From NCBI GenBank assembly GCA_945861725.1, contig CAMAVJ010000002.1, forward strand, positions 124,001-188,000: a stretch of 64,000 bases of DNA, given 5' to 3'. Of the stretch, positions 9,528 to 18,704 are shown in pieces. The notes under the pieces are model-generated. The model was not told where the DNA came from, did no database searches, and saw nothing but the letters and a program-made list of their open reading frames with translations. The DNA comes from Rickettsia typhi (GTDB taxonomy: Bacteria > Pseudomonadota > Alphaproteobacteria > Rickettsiales > Deianiraeaceae). Each line of letters begins with the position of its first letter. Within the stretch, counting starts at the first letter, position 1. Position numbers and translations under genes: made by a program.

Positions 9528-10385
9528 ATGCAAAAAAATGGGCGAAAAATTTCCTATTGTGGTAGGGTAGGGTCGTTTTCTCATGAGGCGTCACTTTCGA
9601 TGTTTGAAAACGCGGAATATGTTCCATTTAATACATTTGCAAAGGCAATTGAAGCGGTGATTCAAAATGAATGTGATTATGTGGTGATTCCAATCGAAAA
9701 TTCAACTGCGGGAAGGGTTGCAGAAATTCACAATCTTCTTCCGGAAATGAATTTATTTATTGTTAAGGAAAAAATTTTATCAATTTCGCATAATTTTTAT
9801 TCGCTAAATTCACAAATTACACTTGATGACATAAAATTTGTCGAATCTCACCCGCAAGCTTTAATGCAATGTTCAAACTTTATTGAAAAAATACAGGCGG
9901 AAGAAGTTCACGCACTTAATACGGCAATTGCAGCGGAAAACCTTGTAAATTCTGGCAAAACAACCACGGGTGTGATATGTTCAAAAATTGCGGGAAATCA
10001 CTATAATTTGCACCTTTTGGCGAGTAATATTCAAAATAAAAGTAACAATTACACAACATTCATCGCCGTTGGAAAGAAGGCTGTTGATGCGTCTTTTATG
10101 CAGAATTTTCTTCATCCCATTACATGTGTAATTTTTAAACTTGGTAATCACACTGGTGGAATTTACAACGCTCTTGGTTGTTTTGCGAATAATGGTGTAA
10201 ATCTTTTGAAGTTGGAAAGTTATATTCCAACTGGAACTGAAGTGAATGAAGCACAATTTTTTGTGATATTTGAGGGTTCAAATGAGAATAGTAATGTTAA
10301 AAATGCACTTGAAATGTTGCAAGAATGTACGACTGAAATCAAAAACTTTGGTTCATATAACGGAGACGCAAAGAGGTTTTATTAA
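9528..10385 (+). CDS. pheA: Prephenate dehydratase
   Basis: ISYCGRVGSFSHEAS, VVIPIENSTAGRVAEIHNLL, ESHPQALMQC, ACT-type C-terminus NHTGGIYNALGCFANNGVNLLKLES. ORF extends to 9507, but the ATG at 9528 is the more likely start. Confidence 0.9.
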   Translation: MQKNGRKISYCGRVGSFSHEASLSMFENAEYVPFNTFAKAIEAVIQNECDYVVIPIENSTAGRVAEIHNLLPEMNLFIVKEKILSISHNFYSLNSQITLDDIKFVESHPQALMQCSNFIEKIQAEEVHALNTAIAAENLVNSGKTTTGVICSKIAGNHYNLHLLASNIQNKSNNYTTFIAVGKKAVDASFMQNFLHPITCVIFKLGNHTGGIYNALGCFANNGVNLLKLESYIPTGTEVNEAQFFVIFEGSNENSNVKNALEMLQECTTEIKNFGSYNGDAKRFY

Positions 10386-10469
10386 AAACAATGTTTTTAG
10401 CGATGTTTTAAAAAAAATAAAAAATAGTTTGTTATCGTCCGCTATAACACTCAAACATAAATTTTGTGT

Positions 10470-11348
10470 TTATTTTTGGAAATCTCCAAGGAATTTTATT
10501 TCCCATTCAAGTTGGATTCCGGTTTTTTCAAAAACGGCGTGGCGAATTGTTTCGCCTAGGGTGAATATGTCCCGAGCTGTTGCATTGCCGGTGTTAATTA
10601 GGAAATTTGAATGTTTTTCTGATACCTTTGCTCCACCTACTTCAAATTTGTGGGCGTTAGCTTCCTGAATTAATTGCCAAGCACTTCTGTTGTTTGAATT
10701 TGGAGATTTCGGGTTTGTGAAAGTGCTGCCGCCAGTGCGAACATTAGATGGTTGTGCTTCGAGCCTTTTTTGGACGAAATTTTTAATAGTTTCTTGGACT
10801 TTTGCTTGAGTTGAAATGACGCCGTTGATTGTTGCGGAAAGTATTATTGAGTTTTTTGGGAGTTGTGCGTGGCGGTAGGAATGTGGAATTGCGTTTTTGT
10901 TGATGTTTGCAATTTGACCATCTTGAAGAATGATTTCGATGGATTCGAGGATTTCGAATATTTCTCCGCCAAAACAGCCAGCGTTCATAGCGATGTTTCC
11001 GCCGATAGTCCCGGGGATTGTTGCAAGAAATTCCATACCGGAAATACCTTTTTCTTGCATAATCTGGGCGAGTGTGGAATCAAGGCAGGCGGTTCCGACT
11101 TTGAATGATGTTTCTGAAATTTGTTCAATTTTGGAAAAAGCGGAGCCAAGTTTGATTATACACGGTTGGATTTCATCGTCCGATATTAAGAGGTTTGATG
11201 TGTTGCCTATTACGAAGAAATCATCGAATTGTTGGAAGACGGATTTGATGTCTTCAATGGAGGAAACTCTGACGAAATTCTTTGCATTACCACCGACGCG
11301 AAACCATGTCAGTGGTGCAAGTTTGATGTTATTTTGTAGTTTTAGCAT
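10470..11348 (-). CDS. murB: UDP-N-acetylenolpyruvoylglucosamine reductase
   Basis: TWFRVGGNAKNFV, GMEFLATIPGTIGGNIAMNAGCFGGEI, RTGGSTFTNPKSPNSNNRSAWQLIQ. Confidence 0.94.
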   Translation of the reverse strand: MLKLQNNIKLAPLTWFRVGGNAKNFVRVSSIEDIKSVFQQFDDFFVIGNTSNLLISDDEIQPCIIKLGSAFSKIEQISETSFKVGTACLDSTLAQIMQEKGISGMEFLATIPGTIGGNIAMNAGCFGGEIFEILESIEIILQDGQIANINKNAIPHSYRHAQLPKNSIILSATINGVISTQAKVQETIKNFVQKRLEAQPSNVRTGGSTFTNPKSPNSNNRSAWQLIQEANAHKFEVGGAKVSEKHSNFLINTGNATARDIFTLGETIRHAVFEKTGIQLEWEIKFLGDFQK

Positions 11349-11351
11349 ATT

Positions 11352-12104
11352 TTATGCGGCACCTAAATTAAATTCGTAAACTTGTGTTTGTCTGTTTTGT
11401 GAGCCATTGGTATCCTTAATGAGTTCTTGTTGTGTGCTATTTTTAATTGGCATTGAGTAAGTTGGGTGGTATTGCATTTGTTGGAATTGCATGGAGTCTC
11501 TATCTATAACCCAGTATTTTGTGCGATACTTAAGGGAGGCGTCGTTATCAACAAGGTGAATGATGTCGTACATTTTTTGTGTGACTTCGATGATCTCGAA
11601 TATGTCATCTGCACCTTTGTTCGTTGCGGAAAATTGTTGCATTTTTTGTCTTACGCCGCGTAATTGGAATAGAGCGGTGAGTTCGTCGTTTTCAGAACCG
11701 ATGCAACGGTATACGATTTGGTTTGGAATTGATGTTTTGATATCGATGTTTCGTTGGTCATTTGTGCAAGAAACGATGTATGAGCAGAATTTTTGAGTTT
11801 CATCGTCAAGGTATGTAATACAACATTGTTGGCAAATATATCCACTTTTTGGGTTGGAAAATGATGCGGTCATAGCGTAATTTTCGGCGGTGTAATGTTC
11901 AAGAAGGGCAACGGCTTCTTTGGAATTTTCGCATTTTTTGAACGCATCAACATACTGTTGTGGCAGTGGAAAGCCGGCAATCATCAACATTATATTTTTT
12001 TGATTATTGATGAAAAGTTTTTCAAATCCGTGTTCTTGATTTTCACATTTATTCGCAATAACAAGTGAGAACTTGTCGTGAATTATATTTGTAATGAGTG
12101 ACAT
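11352..12104 (-). CDS. Hypothetical protein (250 aa)
   Basis: Long ORF directly upstream of murB on the same strand, with a CTTGACATTT element upstream. Confidence 0.6.
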   Translation of the reverse strand: MSLITNIIHDKFSLVIANKCENQEHGFEKLFINNQKNIMLMIAGFPLPQQYVDAFKKCENSKEAVALLEHYTAENYAMTASFSNPKSGYICQQCCITYLDDETQKFCSYIVSCTNDQRNIDIKTSIPNQIVYRCIGSENDELTALFQLRGVRQKMQQFSATNKGADDIFEIIEVTQKMYDIIHLVDNDASLKYRTKYWVIDRDSMQFQQMQYHPTYSMPIKNSTQQELIKDTNGSQNRQTQVYEFNLGAA

Positions 12105-12225
12105 CCTACTTTAAAGAAAAAAACATTGATAGACTTGTATATTTGAAATATATAAATGTCAAGGAAATATTTTTTATGAGACTTCAGAAGTTAAAATAAT
12201 ATTATCCTTATCAAGATGTAGAACT

Positions 12226-13284
12226 TTAAATAACTTCACCAACTGCTTTCATTATTTCCTCGAATAAATCTTCGGATTTTGCCTTATATTTTGGCTCCCC
12301 TTTGACATAAATCAAGTGATTGCCAGAACCTGCACCAGTTACGCCAATATCCGATTCGCGTGCTTCTCCTAATCCGTTCACAACGCATCCTAAAATTGAA
12401 ATACGAATTGGTTTTACAATTAACTCCGTTGCTTTTTCAATTTTTGCAACAAGGGAAATGACATCGAATTGTTGCCTTGCACAAGATGGACACGACACAA
12501 TATTTACGCCGCGGTTACGAATTCCAAGGCTTTTGAGAATCCTCCATCCAGCATTAACTTCTTCAACAACATCGGCCGAAAGTGAAATACGAATAGTATC
12601 GCCAATTCCTGCTAAAAGTAATGAACCAACGCCAATTGCTGATTTCACAATGCCAGATGAGGCTGGACCTGCCTCGGTAACACCTAAATGGAATGGGTAG
12701 TTGCATAGTTTTGAAAGCTTCGTGTAAGCTTCGTGCATCATAATAACATCACTGGCTTTTACGGATATTTTGAAGTTTGTGAAGTCGTTGTCTTCAAGAA
12801 TTTTGATTGATTCAAGTGCGGATTCAACCATTGCATCAGCACATGGTTCGTGATATTTTTGCAGCATTTTTTCTTCAAGTGAGCCAACATTTACACCCAG
12901 ACGAATTGAGCATCCGTAATCCTTTGCTGCCTTGATTATATCAAGTGCGTGTTCTTTCTTTACGAGAGTTCCCGGATTGATTCGTAAGCATGCTGCTCCG
13001 TTTTGTGCAGCTTCAACGCCACGCATGTGGTGAAAGTGGATATCTGCGACTAATGGAACGGGCGAATTTGTGGCAATTTCTTTAAAAGCGGTTGCGGATT
13101 CGCGATCTGGGACTGAAACACGCATAATATCTACGCCAGCTTCAAAGCAGCGGTTGATTTGTTCAAGAGTTGCTTTAATATCCGTTGTTTTGGAGTTGGT
13201 CATTGATTGAATTGAAATCAAATTATTGTTTCCAACTGTTAAATTTCCAACGTTTGCAAGGCTTGTTTGGCGGCGAAGTATCAT
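12226..13284 (-). CDS. ispG: 4-hydroxy-3-methylbut-2-en-1-yl diphosphate synthase
   Basis: IQSMTNSKTTDIKATLEQINRCFEAGVDIMRVSVPD, PLVADIHFH, VSCPSCARQQFDV, ISILGCVVNGLGEARESDIGVTGAG. Confidence 0.96.
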   Translation of the reverse strand: MILRRQTSLANVGNLTVGNNNLISIQSMTNSKTTDIKATLEQINRCFEAGVDIMRVSVPDRESATAFKEIATNSPVPLVADIHFHHMRGVEAAQNGAACLRINPGTLVKKEHALDIIKAAKDYGCSIRLGVNVGSLEEKMLQKYHEPCADAMVESALESIKILEDNDFTNFKISVKASDVIMMHEAYTKLSKLCNYPFHLGVTEAGPASSGIVKSAIGVGSLLLAGIGDTIRISLSADVVEEVNAGWRILKSLGIRNRGVNIVSCPSCARQQFDVISLVAKIEKATELIVKPIRISILGCVVNGLGEARESDIGVTGAGSGNHLIYVKGEPKYKAKSEDLFEEIMKAVGEVI

Positions 13285-13329
13285 ACTTTACATATCAATT
13301 ATTAAATAATTGCCTTCATTTTTTAAAAG

Positions 13330-14052
13330 TCAAATGACAATCTCTCCGCGAAAATTTTTCTGATTTGCATATTTGCCGCACATTGCAAAGGTTTTATCGC
13401 ATGCTTGTAGAATTGAGATATTGTTGCCAACTTTTACAAATGATGGGATATTTTCAAAGAAAAACACTTCGGAATCGGTGATATCGCGTATTTGTAATGA
13501 TTTTGTGAAGTTTGTGTTCGAAATTGTTGCAATGCCATTTGTGTAGAAAGCGATTGGTGGTGTATTTTTTAAAATTACTGAAGATTTTTTTACTTCGATA
13601 ATCTCTTTATTTGTGGAAAAATTTCCAGCGTTCAGACCGCATTGTTTTGAGCAAAATATTGCTTTGCATTTTTTTGTGTATCTTTGTAAGACGGGTTCTT
13701 TGAATTTGTAAGTTTCGTCCTGAATTATAATGGTAAATTCTGTTGTTTTTGTGGAAAATGCACAGATTTTTCCGGAAAGAATTATTGTATCGCCACCTAT
13801 ATTGCCCTTACTTGAAAGTCTTCGCAGAATTGCTTTTTGTCCCATAAGAAGTTCGGAAATTATTGCGGGAGAATTGATTGTTTCTGAAAAAATCATGCGG
13901 ATTTCAACTGAACTGCCAGTGAGATTTCCCGTGAAATTCATTGCTGATATTTCAAATTCCATTGGTTTAAATTCATTGTTAAAATAATTGATGGAATTTT
14001 GTGTATTGTTCCAAAACATTCCATTTGTTTCGAGTAATAATATTGTATTCAT
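13330..14052 (-). CDS. DUF2163-type phage/gene-transfer-agent tail-region protein
   Basis: Overall organisation and C-terminal CDKTFAMCGKYANQKNFRGE motif typical of the DUF2163/BR0599 family; paired with a DUF2460-like gene. Confidence 0.75.
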   Translation of the reverse strand: MNTILLLETNGMFWNNTQNSINYFNNEFKPMEFEISAMNFTGNLTGSSVEIRMIFSETINSPAIISELLMGQKAILRRLSSKGNIGGDTIILSGKICAFSTKTTEFTIIIQDETYKFKEPVLQRYTKKCKAIFCSKQCGLNAGNFSTNKEIIEVKKSSVILKNTPPIAFYTNGIATISNTNFTKSLQIRDITDSEVFFFENIPSFVKVGNNISILQACDKTFAMCGKYANQKNFRGEIVI

Positions 14053-14060
14053 AATTGTTT

Positions 14061-14669
14061 TTATAAAACTTCCACCATCTCAATATCTTGTACTTCAAAT
14101 GCACTCATGCCTTTCATTGAAAAAACGATTGAATCGGTGTTGAATCTTAAATGTTGGAAAAATTCGCACGAAACTGTGATTTTTTGGGAGGGGTTTTCGC
14201 TGGATATTTCGTCTGTGAAATAAATTTCTCCGGTTTGGAAATTCACTTGATATCCTGAAATGAGAAGTGCGTCATCTTTGAAAACTTGTACAGTGCCATT
14301 TTTTGGTTTTGTGATTTTCCATGACTTGAAAATGTTGTTAAATGAAATGATTTTCTGAATTTGAAAGGTTTTTGAATTAATTCTTATTGCTTCTGTATTT
14401 TTAATTGAACAATCTGATGGATCGTACATTTTGAATGAGTACATTTTGCCTTGGACGATATGGAAAAAATCTTCAAAAAGGGAAATTTGTTCGGAGCGTT
14501 TAATTGCCTTAAAGAGTGAATAAATTTTGAGAGAATTCGTGATGCTTTTGCGAAATTCAGTGCCGGATTGCATTCTGCTTACACTTGTGACATATTGCAC
14601 TTTTTTGTCGAAGAAGGAAACGAGTTCTTCTGGAAATTGGATGTCAAGAAAGGCGGATTGTTGTGTCAT
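14061..14669 (-). CDS. DUF2460-type phage/gene-transfer-agent protein
   Basis: N-terminal FLDIQFPEELVSFF...VTSVSRMQSGTEFR and later DALLISGYQVNFQTGEIYF resemble DUF2460 proteins. Confidence 0.72.
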   Translation of the reverse strand: MTQQSAFLDIQFPEELVSFFDKKVQYVTSVSRMQSGTEFRKSITNSLKIYSLFKAIKRSEQISLFEDFFHIVQGKMYSFKMYDPSDCSIKNTEAIRINSKTFQIQKIISFNNIFKSWKITKPKNGTVQVFKDDALLISGYQVNFQTGEIYFTDEISSENPSQKITVSCEFFQHLRFNTDSIVFSMKGMSAFEVQDIEMVEVL

Positions 14670-14766
14670 GGGAAAAAGAAAATTTCTTATGACAAAATAA
14701 CTGAATTATAATGTGGAAGCGGTTATGTTTTGCGTAGAGTGGATATTTTTCAGGCAAAAGATAATC

Positions 14767-14801
14767 TTGACAAATGCAATTTCTGGTTTATACAATAAAC
14801 C
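14767..14801 (+). promoter_or_regulatory. Putative pdhA promoter, TTGACA-N16/18-TATACA/TACAAT, with GGTTTAT-aca-ATAAACC inverted repeat across the -10
   Basis: TTGACA at 14767-14772; 7-bp perfect inverted repeat at 14785-14801. Confidence 0.55.
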
Positions 14802-14837
14802 CTGTTTTATGGTTATTAATAAATTCAATAATAAATT

Positions 14838-15815
14838 ATGGCAAAAAATTCGTCTATCATTTCAGATGATGCCGTTATGGCTTCTTATGGAAAAATGTAC
14901 CTTACTCGCAGATTTGAAGAAAAGGCTGGGCAGATGTATGGTATGGGTAAAATTGCAGGCTTTTGCCATTTATATATTGGGCAGGAGGCAGTCGTTGCTG
15001 GTGTCTACGCTTCAATAAGTTCGGAAGATCAAGTAATAACAAGTTATCGCGACCACGCACATCCAATTTTTGCGGGAACTGATCCAAAATTCATTATGGC
15101 TGAGCTTTTTGGGAAATCTACGGGTGTTTCTCGTGGAAAAGGTGGTTCGATGCACATTTTTGACCTTGAAAGAAACTTTTTTGGTGGGCATGGAATCGTT
15201 GGAGCACAAGTTCCAATTGGGGCAGGGCTTGCCTTTGCGAATAAGTATAAAAAAAATCGTTCGCTTTCTGTGACATTTATGGGAGATGGTGCATTTCATC
15301 AAGGGCAAGTTTATGAATCGTTTAACATGGCAGCTCTTTGGAAATTGCCCGTAATTTTTCTCGTTGAAAACAATGGCTATGCAATGGGGACATCAGTTGC
15401 GAGAGGCTCTTCCGTTGAGGATCTTCATAAACGCGGCGATGGTTTTAATATTGCCAATGCAAAGGTTGATGGTATGGACATTTTTGCTACAAAAAAAGCA
15501 ATGGATGTTGCCGTTGAATATGTGCGTGCGGGAAATGGTCCCTACCTTTTGGAGGTTAAAACATATCGCTATCGTGGACATTCAATGTCGGATCCTGCTA
15601 CATACAGAACAAAAGATGAGTTGAATAATATGAAGGAAAATCACGATCCAATCGTGAATTTACAACAGTACATCATTAATGAAAAGCTTGCCAAGATGGA
15701 AGATCTTGAGAAAATCCACGCTGAAGCAAATAAAAAAATGAATGAAGTAATAGAATTCGCTGAAAATTCACCACAACCAGAGGAATTTGAATTATACACG
15801 GATGTTTATAAGTAG
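14838..15815 (+). CDS. pdhA: Pyruvate dehydrogenase E1 alpha subunit
   Basis: GFCHLYIGQEAVVAGV, SYRDHAHPI, KGGSMHIFD, GDGAFHQGQVYESFNMAALWKLPVIFLVENNGYAMGTS, YRYRGHSMSDP. Confidence 0.95.
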   Translation: MAKNSSIISDDAVMASYGKMYLTRRFEEKAGQMYGMGKIAGFCHLYIGQEAVVAGVYASISSEDQVITSYRDHAHPIFAGTDPKFIMAELFGKSTGVSRGKGGSMHIFDLERNFFGGHGIVGAQVPIGAGLAFANKYKKNRSLSVTFMGDGAFHQGQVYESFNMAALWKLPVIFLVENNGYAMGTSVARGSSVEDLHKRGDGFNIANAKVDGMDIFATKKAMDVAVEYVRAGNGPYLLEVKTYRYRGHSMSDPATYRTKDELNNMKENHDPIVNLQQYIINEKLAKMEDLEKIHAEANKKMNEVIEFAENSPQPEEFELYTDVYK

Positions 15816-15867
15816 ACTATCAAGATTGCGATTACTAAGATCGTCGCTAACAATCAAAAGGAAGATA

Positions 15868-17181
15868 ATGCTAGGGAGGATTAGGTTTTTTTTTCAAAAC
15901 CTTTCGTTCACACACAGGTTGTTTGTTGCATTTATTTGGCTTTTGCGTGTGATTTTCACACCAATTGTTCTTGTGATTGGCATTATTAGCGTAATTCATT
16001 ACTATCTTGAAGAATTCGTTCATCGCTTTCAAAGAGTACGAGGATACTTTGACACAAGATATTCTATCCGAAAGCTGAATGTAGTTGCCACTGGTGGAAC
16101 GGGAGGACATTTATTCCCTGCACTGAACTTTGCAATGCAATCTAGTAGTGCACAAAGAATGGGGTTAATTTCAGATTCAAAAGCCATTTCTATAATTCTG
16201 AAGAGATACAAGGTGAGAAATAAAACGATAAATAATATAATTTATTGTGGCGAAGGAAAAATTCGCTGGCTTTTCCTTCCAATTATTCCCTTAAAGCAAA
16301 GTTTCAAATCCCTTTTGTTATTTATCCTTTCGATGATAAAATCTTTCTTCCAATTTTTTATATACGGTTTTTTTTTGAGGAAAATTGTAGGTTTTGGGGG
16401 ATATGCTTCATTTCCAACGCTTTTTTGGGGAGTAGTCTTCCGCAAACAAGTTTTTATACACGAACAAAATGCTGTGTTTGGTAAAGTAAATTTTCTTTTT
16501 CTAATTTTTGCGAAGAAAATCTTTACATTTATTCCAATTGAAACACCGCTTCGTAATGTTTACAATGTTGGAATGCCTCTTTCAAATGCAATTGAGCTTG
16601 GAGGAAGGTTTGTCAAAAGGCAAAAAACTGAAATATTGAACATTTTGATAATATCCGGAACGAATGCCGGTGCGGAATCTGTTAAGTCAATTTTACCAGC
16701 AGTAATTAATTTTAGCAAGAAACATAAGGATATCCATGTGATGCATCAAGCTTCTGGAAGTGTTGCAGTTGAACTTGAGGAAAGGTACAAAAAGCATGGA
16801 ATTTCGTACGATATCAAGCCATTTTTTGAAAATATTCACGAAATCCTTCCACAAGTTAGCCTTGCAATATCACGCTCGGGAGCATCATCAATCGCGGATT
16901 TACTCGCATTTGGTGTGCCAACAATATTTGTTCCATTGAAGACATCTGCGGATAATCATCAAGTAAAAAATGCAAATTGGGTTGTAAATAATAATCTTGG
17001 TTTTCTACATAAGCCGTGGGAATCGAATTCGTATAGCCTTACGGCACTTATGAATCTTTGCGTTTCAGAATCTTTTTCTGGGCAGATGTCACGCCTTGCA
17101 CAACTTGCAATAAAGCGAAATGCCAATGCAGCAATGTTTAGCGAAATTTTTCGAAATCACGAAGAAGATTATTACGCTTGA
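15868..17181 (+). CDS. murG: UDP-N-acetylglucosamine--LPS N-acetylglucosamine transferase MurG with N-terminal membrane extension
   Basis: VVATGGTGGHLFPALNFA, FGGYASFPTLF, HEQNAVFGKVN, SRSGASSIADLLAFGVPTIFVPLKTSADNHQ; preceded by a hydrophobic stretch LFVAFIWLLRVIFTPIVLVIGIISVIHYYL. ORF runs from 15787; ATG at 15868 chosen. Confidence 0.88.
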   Translation: MLGRIRFFFQNLSFTHRLFVAFIWLLRVIFTPIVLVIGIISVIHYYLEEFVHRFQRVRGYFDTRYSIRKLNVVATGGTGGHLFPALNFAMQSSSAQRMGLISDSKAISIILKRYKVRNKTINNIIYCGEGKIRWLFLPIIPLKQSFKSLLLFILSMIKSFFQFFIYGFFLRKIVGFGGYASFPTLFWGVVFRKQVFIHEQNAVFGKVNFLFLIFAKKIFTFIPIETPLRNVYNVGMPLSNAIELGGRFVKRQKTEILNILIISGTNAGAESVKSILPAVINFSKKHKDIHVMHQASGSVAVELEERYKKHGISYDIKPFFENIHEILPQVSLAISRSGASSIADLLAFGVPTIFVPLKTSADNHQVKNANWVVNNNLGFLHKPWESNSYSLTALMNLCVSESFSGQMSRLAQLAIKRNANAAMFSEIFRNHEEDYYA

Positions 17182-17199
17182 TTACTCCATACATTTACC

Positions 17200-17228
17200 T
17201 TGCATTGTGACAAAAAATGTGCTATTAT
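17200..17228 (+). promoter_or_regulatory. Promoter-like element TTGCAT-N17-TATTAT with TGTGC before the -10
   Basis: Read directly; nearly identical to 21178-21206. Confidence 0.65.
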
Positions 17229-17252
17229 GTGATATCTAATTAATTTTCATAT

Positions 17253-17675
17253 ATGCAATCAACGACAAACAACACGGTAAATTCCTCATTTTTAAACTGG
17301 CGTCTTATTGATAGTACAATTCAAGATAATACGTGTTCAATGAATATTGCTCAAAAAGATTTAAAGTATAATGTTTCTGCTACACAAAATAACACGACTC
17401 GTCATTTTTCCATTCCAATGCATGTTTATAAACATTCCTTCATTCCAATTGAAATCTGCAACTGGCCACAATTACAACGTGTTACTTTTGAAGTAGAACA
17501 AGGTACGGTTGTGAAAATTCTAGATTGTAAGCCAACATTGCATATTGAAGGTTTGGAAAAACAAGAACCTGTAATATGTCATTCACAAATTGCGTGCTTG
17601 CATTACGGAATAATTAATTCAAAAGAAAATAGTGCGAAACTTTTGCAAATAAAAAGCATTGGTCATTCTAAATGA
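17253..17675 (+). CDS. Hypothetical protein (140 aa)
   Basis: ORF preceded by the promoter-like element; 3' end overlaps the recF 3' end by 13 bp (convergent). Confidence 0.55.
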   Translation: MQSTTNNTVNSSFLNWRLIDSTIQDNTCSMNIAQKDLKYNVSATQNNTTRHFSIPMHVYKHSFIPIEICNWPQLQRVTFEVEQGTVVKILDCKPTLHIEGLEKQEPVICHSQIACLHYGIINSKENSAKLLQIKSIGHSK

Positions 17676-18691
17676 ATGTTGTAGCACTGATTTATCGGGC
17701 TATGTATTGTTGTAATAATGGTTTGACACCCTGAAAATTCAATTATTGAGTGAAGAAGTTCTTGGTTTTTCTCATCAATTTTTGCAGTTATGTCGTCTAG
17801 TAAAATTACAACGCCGTTGTGGCTTTTTTTGGCGAAATATCCTGTTCCAATTGAAACAAATGAACCAAGTAATTTCTGTTGACCAGACGACGCATAACAC
17901 GAGTTTCTTCCGTTAAATGTTAGCAAATATTCAACATCATTCATACTGATAGAGCTCCTGTTTTGCACTTTGTCGGAGTCTCTTGCGGTGAGTAAATCTT
18001 TTGCGATTTGCTGTTCGATGGAGGAAAATGTTTCCTTATTTTTGAGCATTGAAACATAACAGTTTTCTATGTCAATTGTGTGCTTTATATCAATCTTGGT
18101 GAAAAATTCTGCGATTTTTTGTATAAAAATAAGGCGATTGAAGAAAATAACTGTTAAGTTTTGTGAAATTTGTTCCTCAATGGAGTTAAGCCATGTTTTA
18201 TTGCCACTTAAATGAAGGATTTTAAGCCTTTCAGAATATAAATCGCGGCATTTATTCAGTAGAGTTTCGTGGTTTGGAAATAGTGCAAGGCATAGTTTAT
18301 CAAAAAATGTTCGAGCCTGTGAGTTTGTCGCAAGGGAAAGTTCGTGATTTGGTGTGAATAGTACGGGGCAAACAAGCTTTTTTAGTTGGCTTTGAGTGAT
18401 TTTTTCGGAATCAATTTCTAGTGTTTTTTTGTCTCCGTTGTGTTTGATGAAGATGTTGCTCGAAACATTTTCGTTGGAAGATTCTGCCATAATTTCAAAA
18501 ATACCAATGCCGTTGCGAATTATTTCGTCATTGCTTGCACGAAAGGAATTTTGACCGTTGAGCATTGAAATTGCTTCCAAAATGGTCGTTTTCCCGCAAC
18601 CGTTTTCCCCGTGAATGTAAGTAATCTTTTCAAAACTGAACCTGTTTAAGGTGAAGCATCGGAAATTTTGCAGGGTTATTTGGGTGAGCAT
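17663..18691 (-). CDS. recF: DNA replication and repair protein RecF
   Basis: LTQITLQNFRCF, HGENGCGKTTILEAI (Walker A), YASSGQQKLLGS, VVILLDDITAKID. Confidence 0.9.
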   Translation of the reverse strand: MLTQITLQNFRCFTLNRFSFEKITYIHGENGCGKTTILEAISMLNGQNSFRASNDEIIRNGIGIFEIMAESSNENVSSNIFIKHNGDKKTLEIDSEKITQSQLKKLVCPVLFTPNHELSLATNSQARTFFDKLCLALFPNHETLLNKCRDLYSERLKILHLSGNKTWLNSIEEQISQNLTVIFFNRLIFIQKIAEFFTKIDIKHTIDIENCYVSMLKNKETFSSIEQQIAKDLLTARDSDKVQNRSSISMNDVEYLLTFNGRNSCYASSGQQKLLGSFVSIGTGYFAKKSHNGVVILLDDITAKIDEKNQELLHSIIEFSGCQTIITTIHSPINQCYNIHLE

Positions 18692-18704
18692 TATTTTTCA
18701 ATTT

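Noticed and set aside
14713-15018. 101-aa plus-strand ORF upstream of pdhA
   Set aside because: Overlaps the pdhA promoter and 5' coding region in another frame; no family resemblance.
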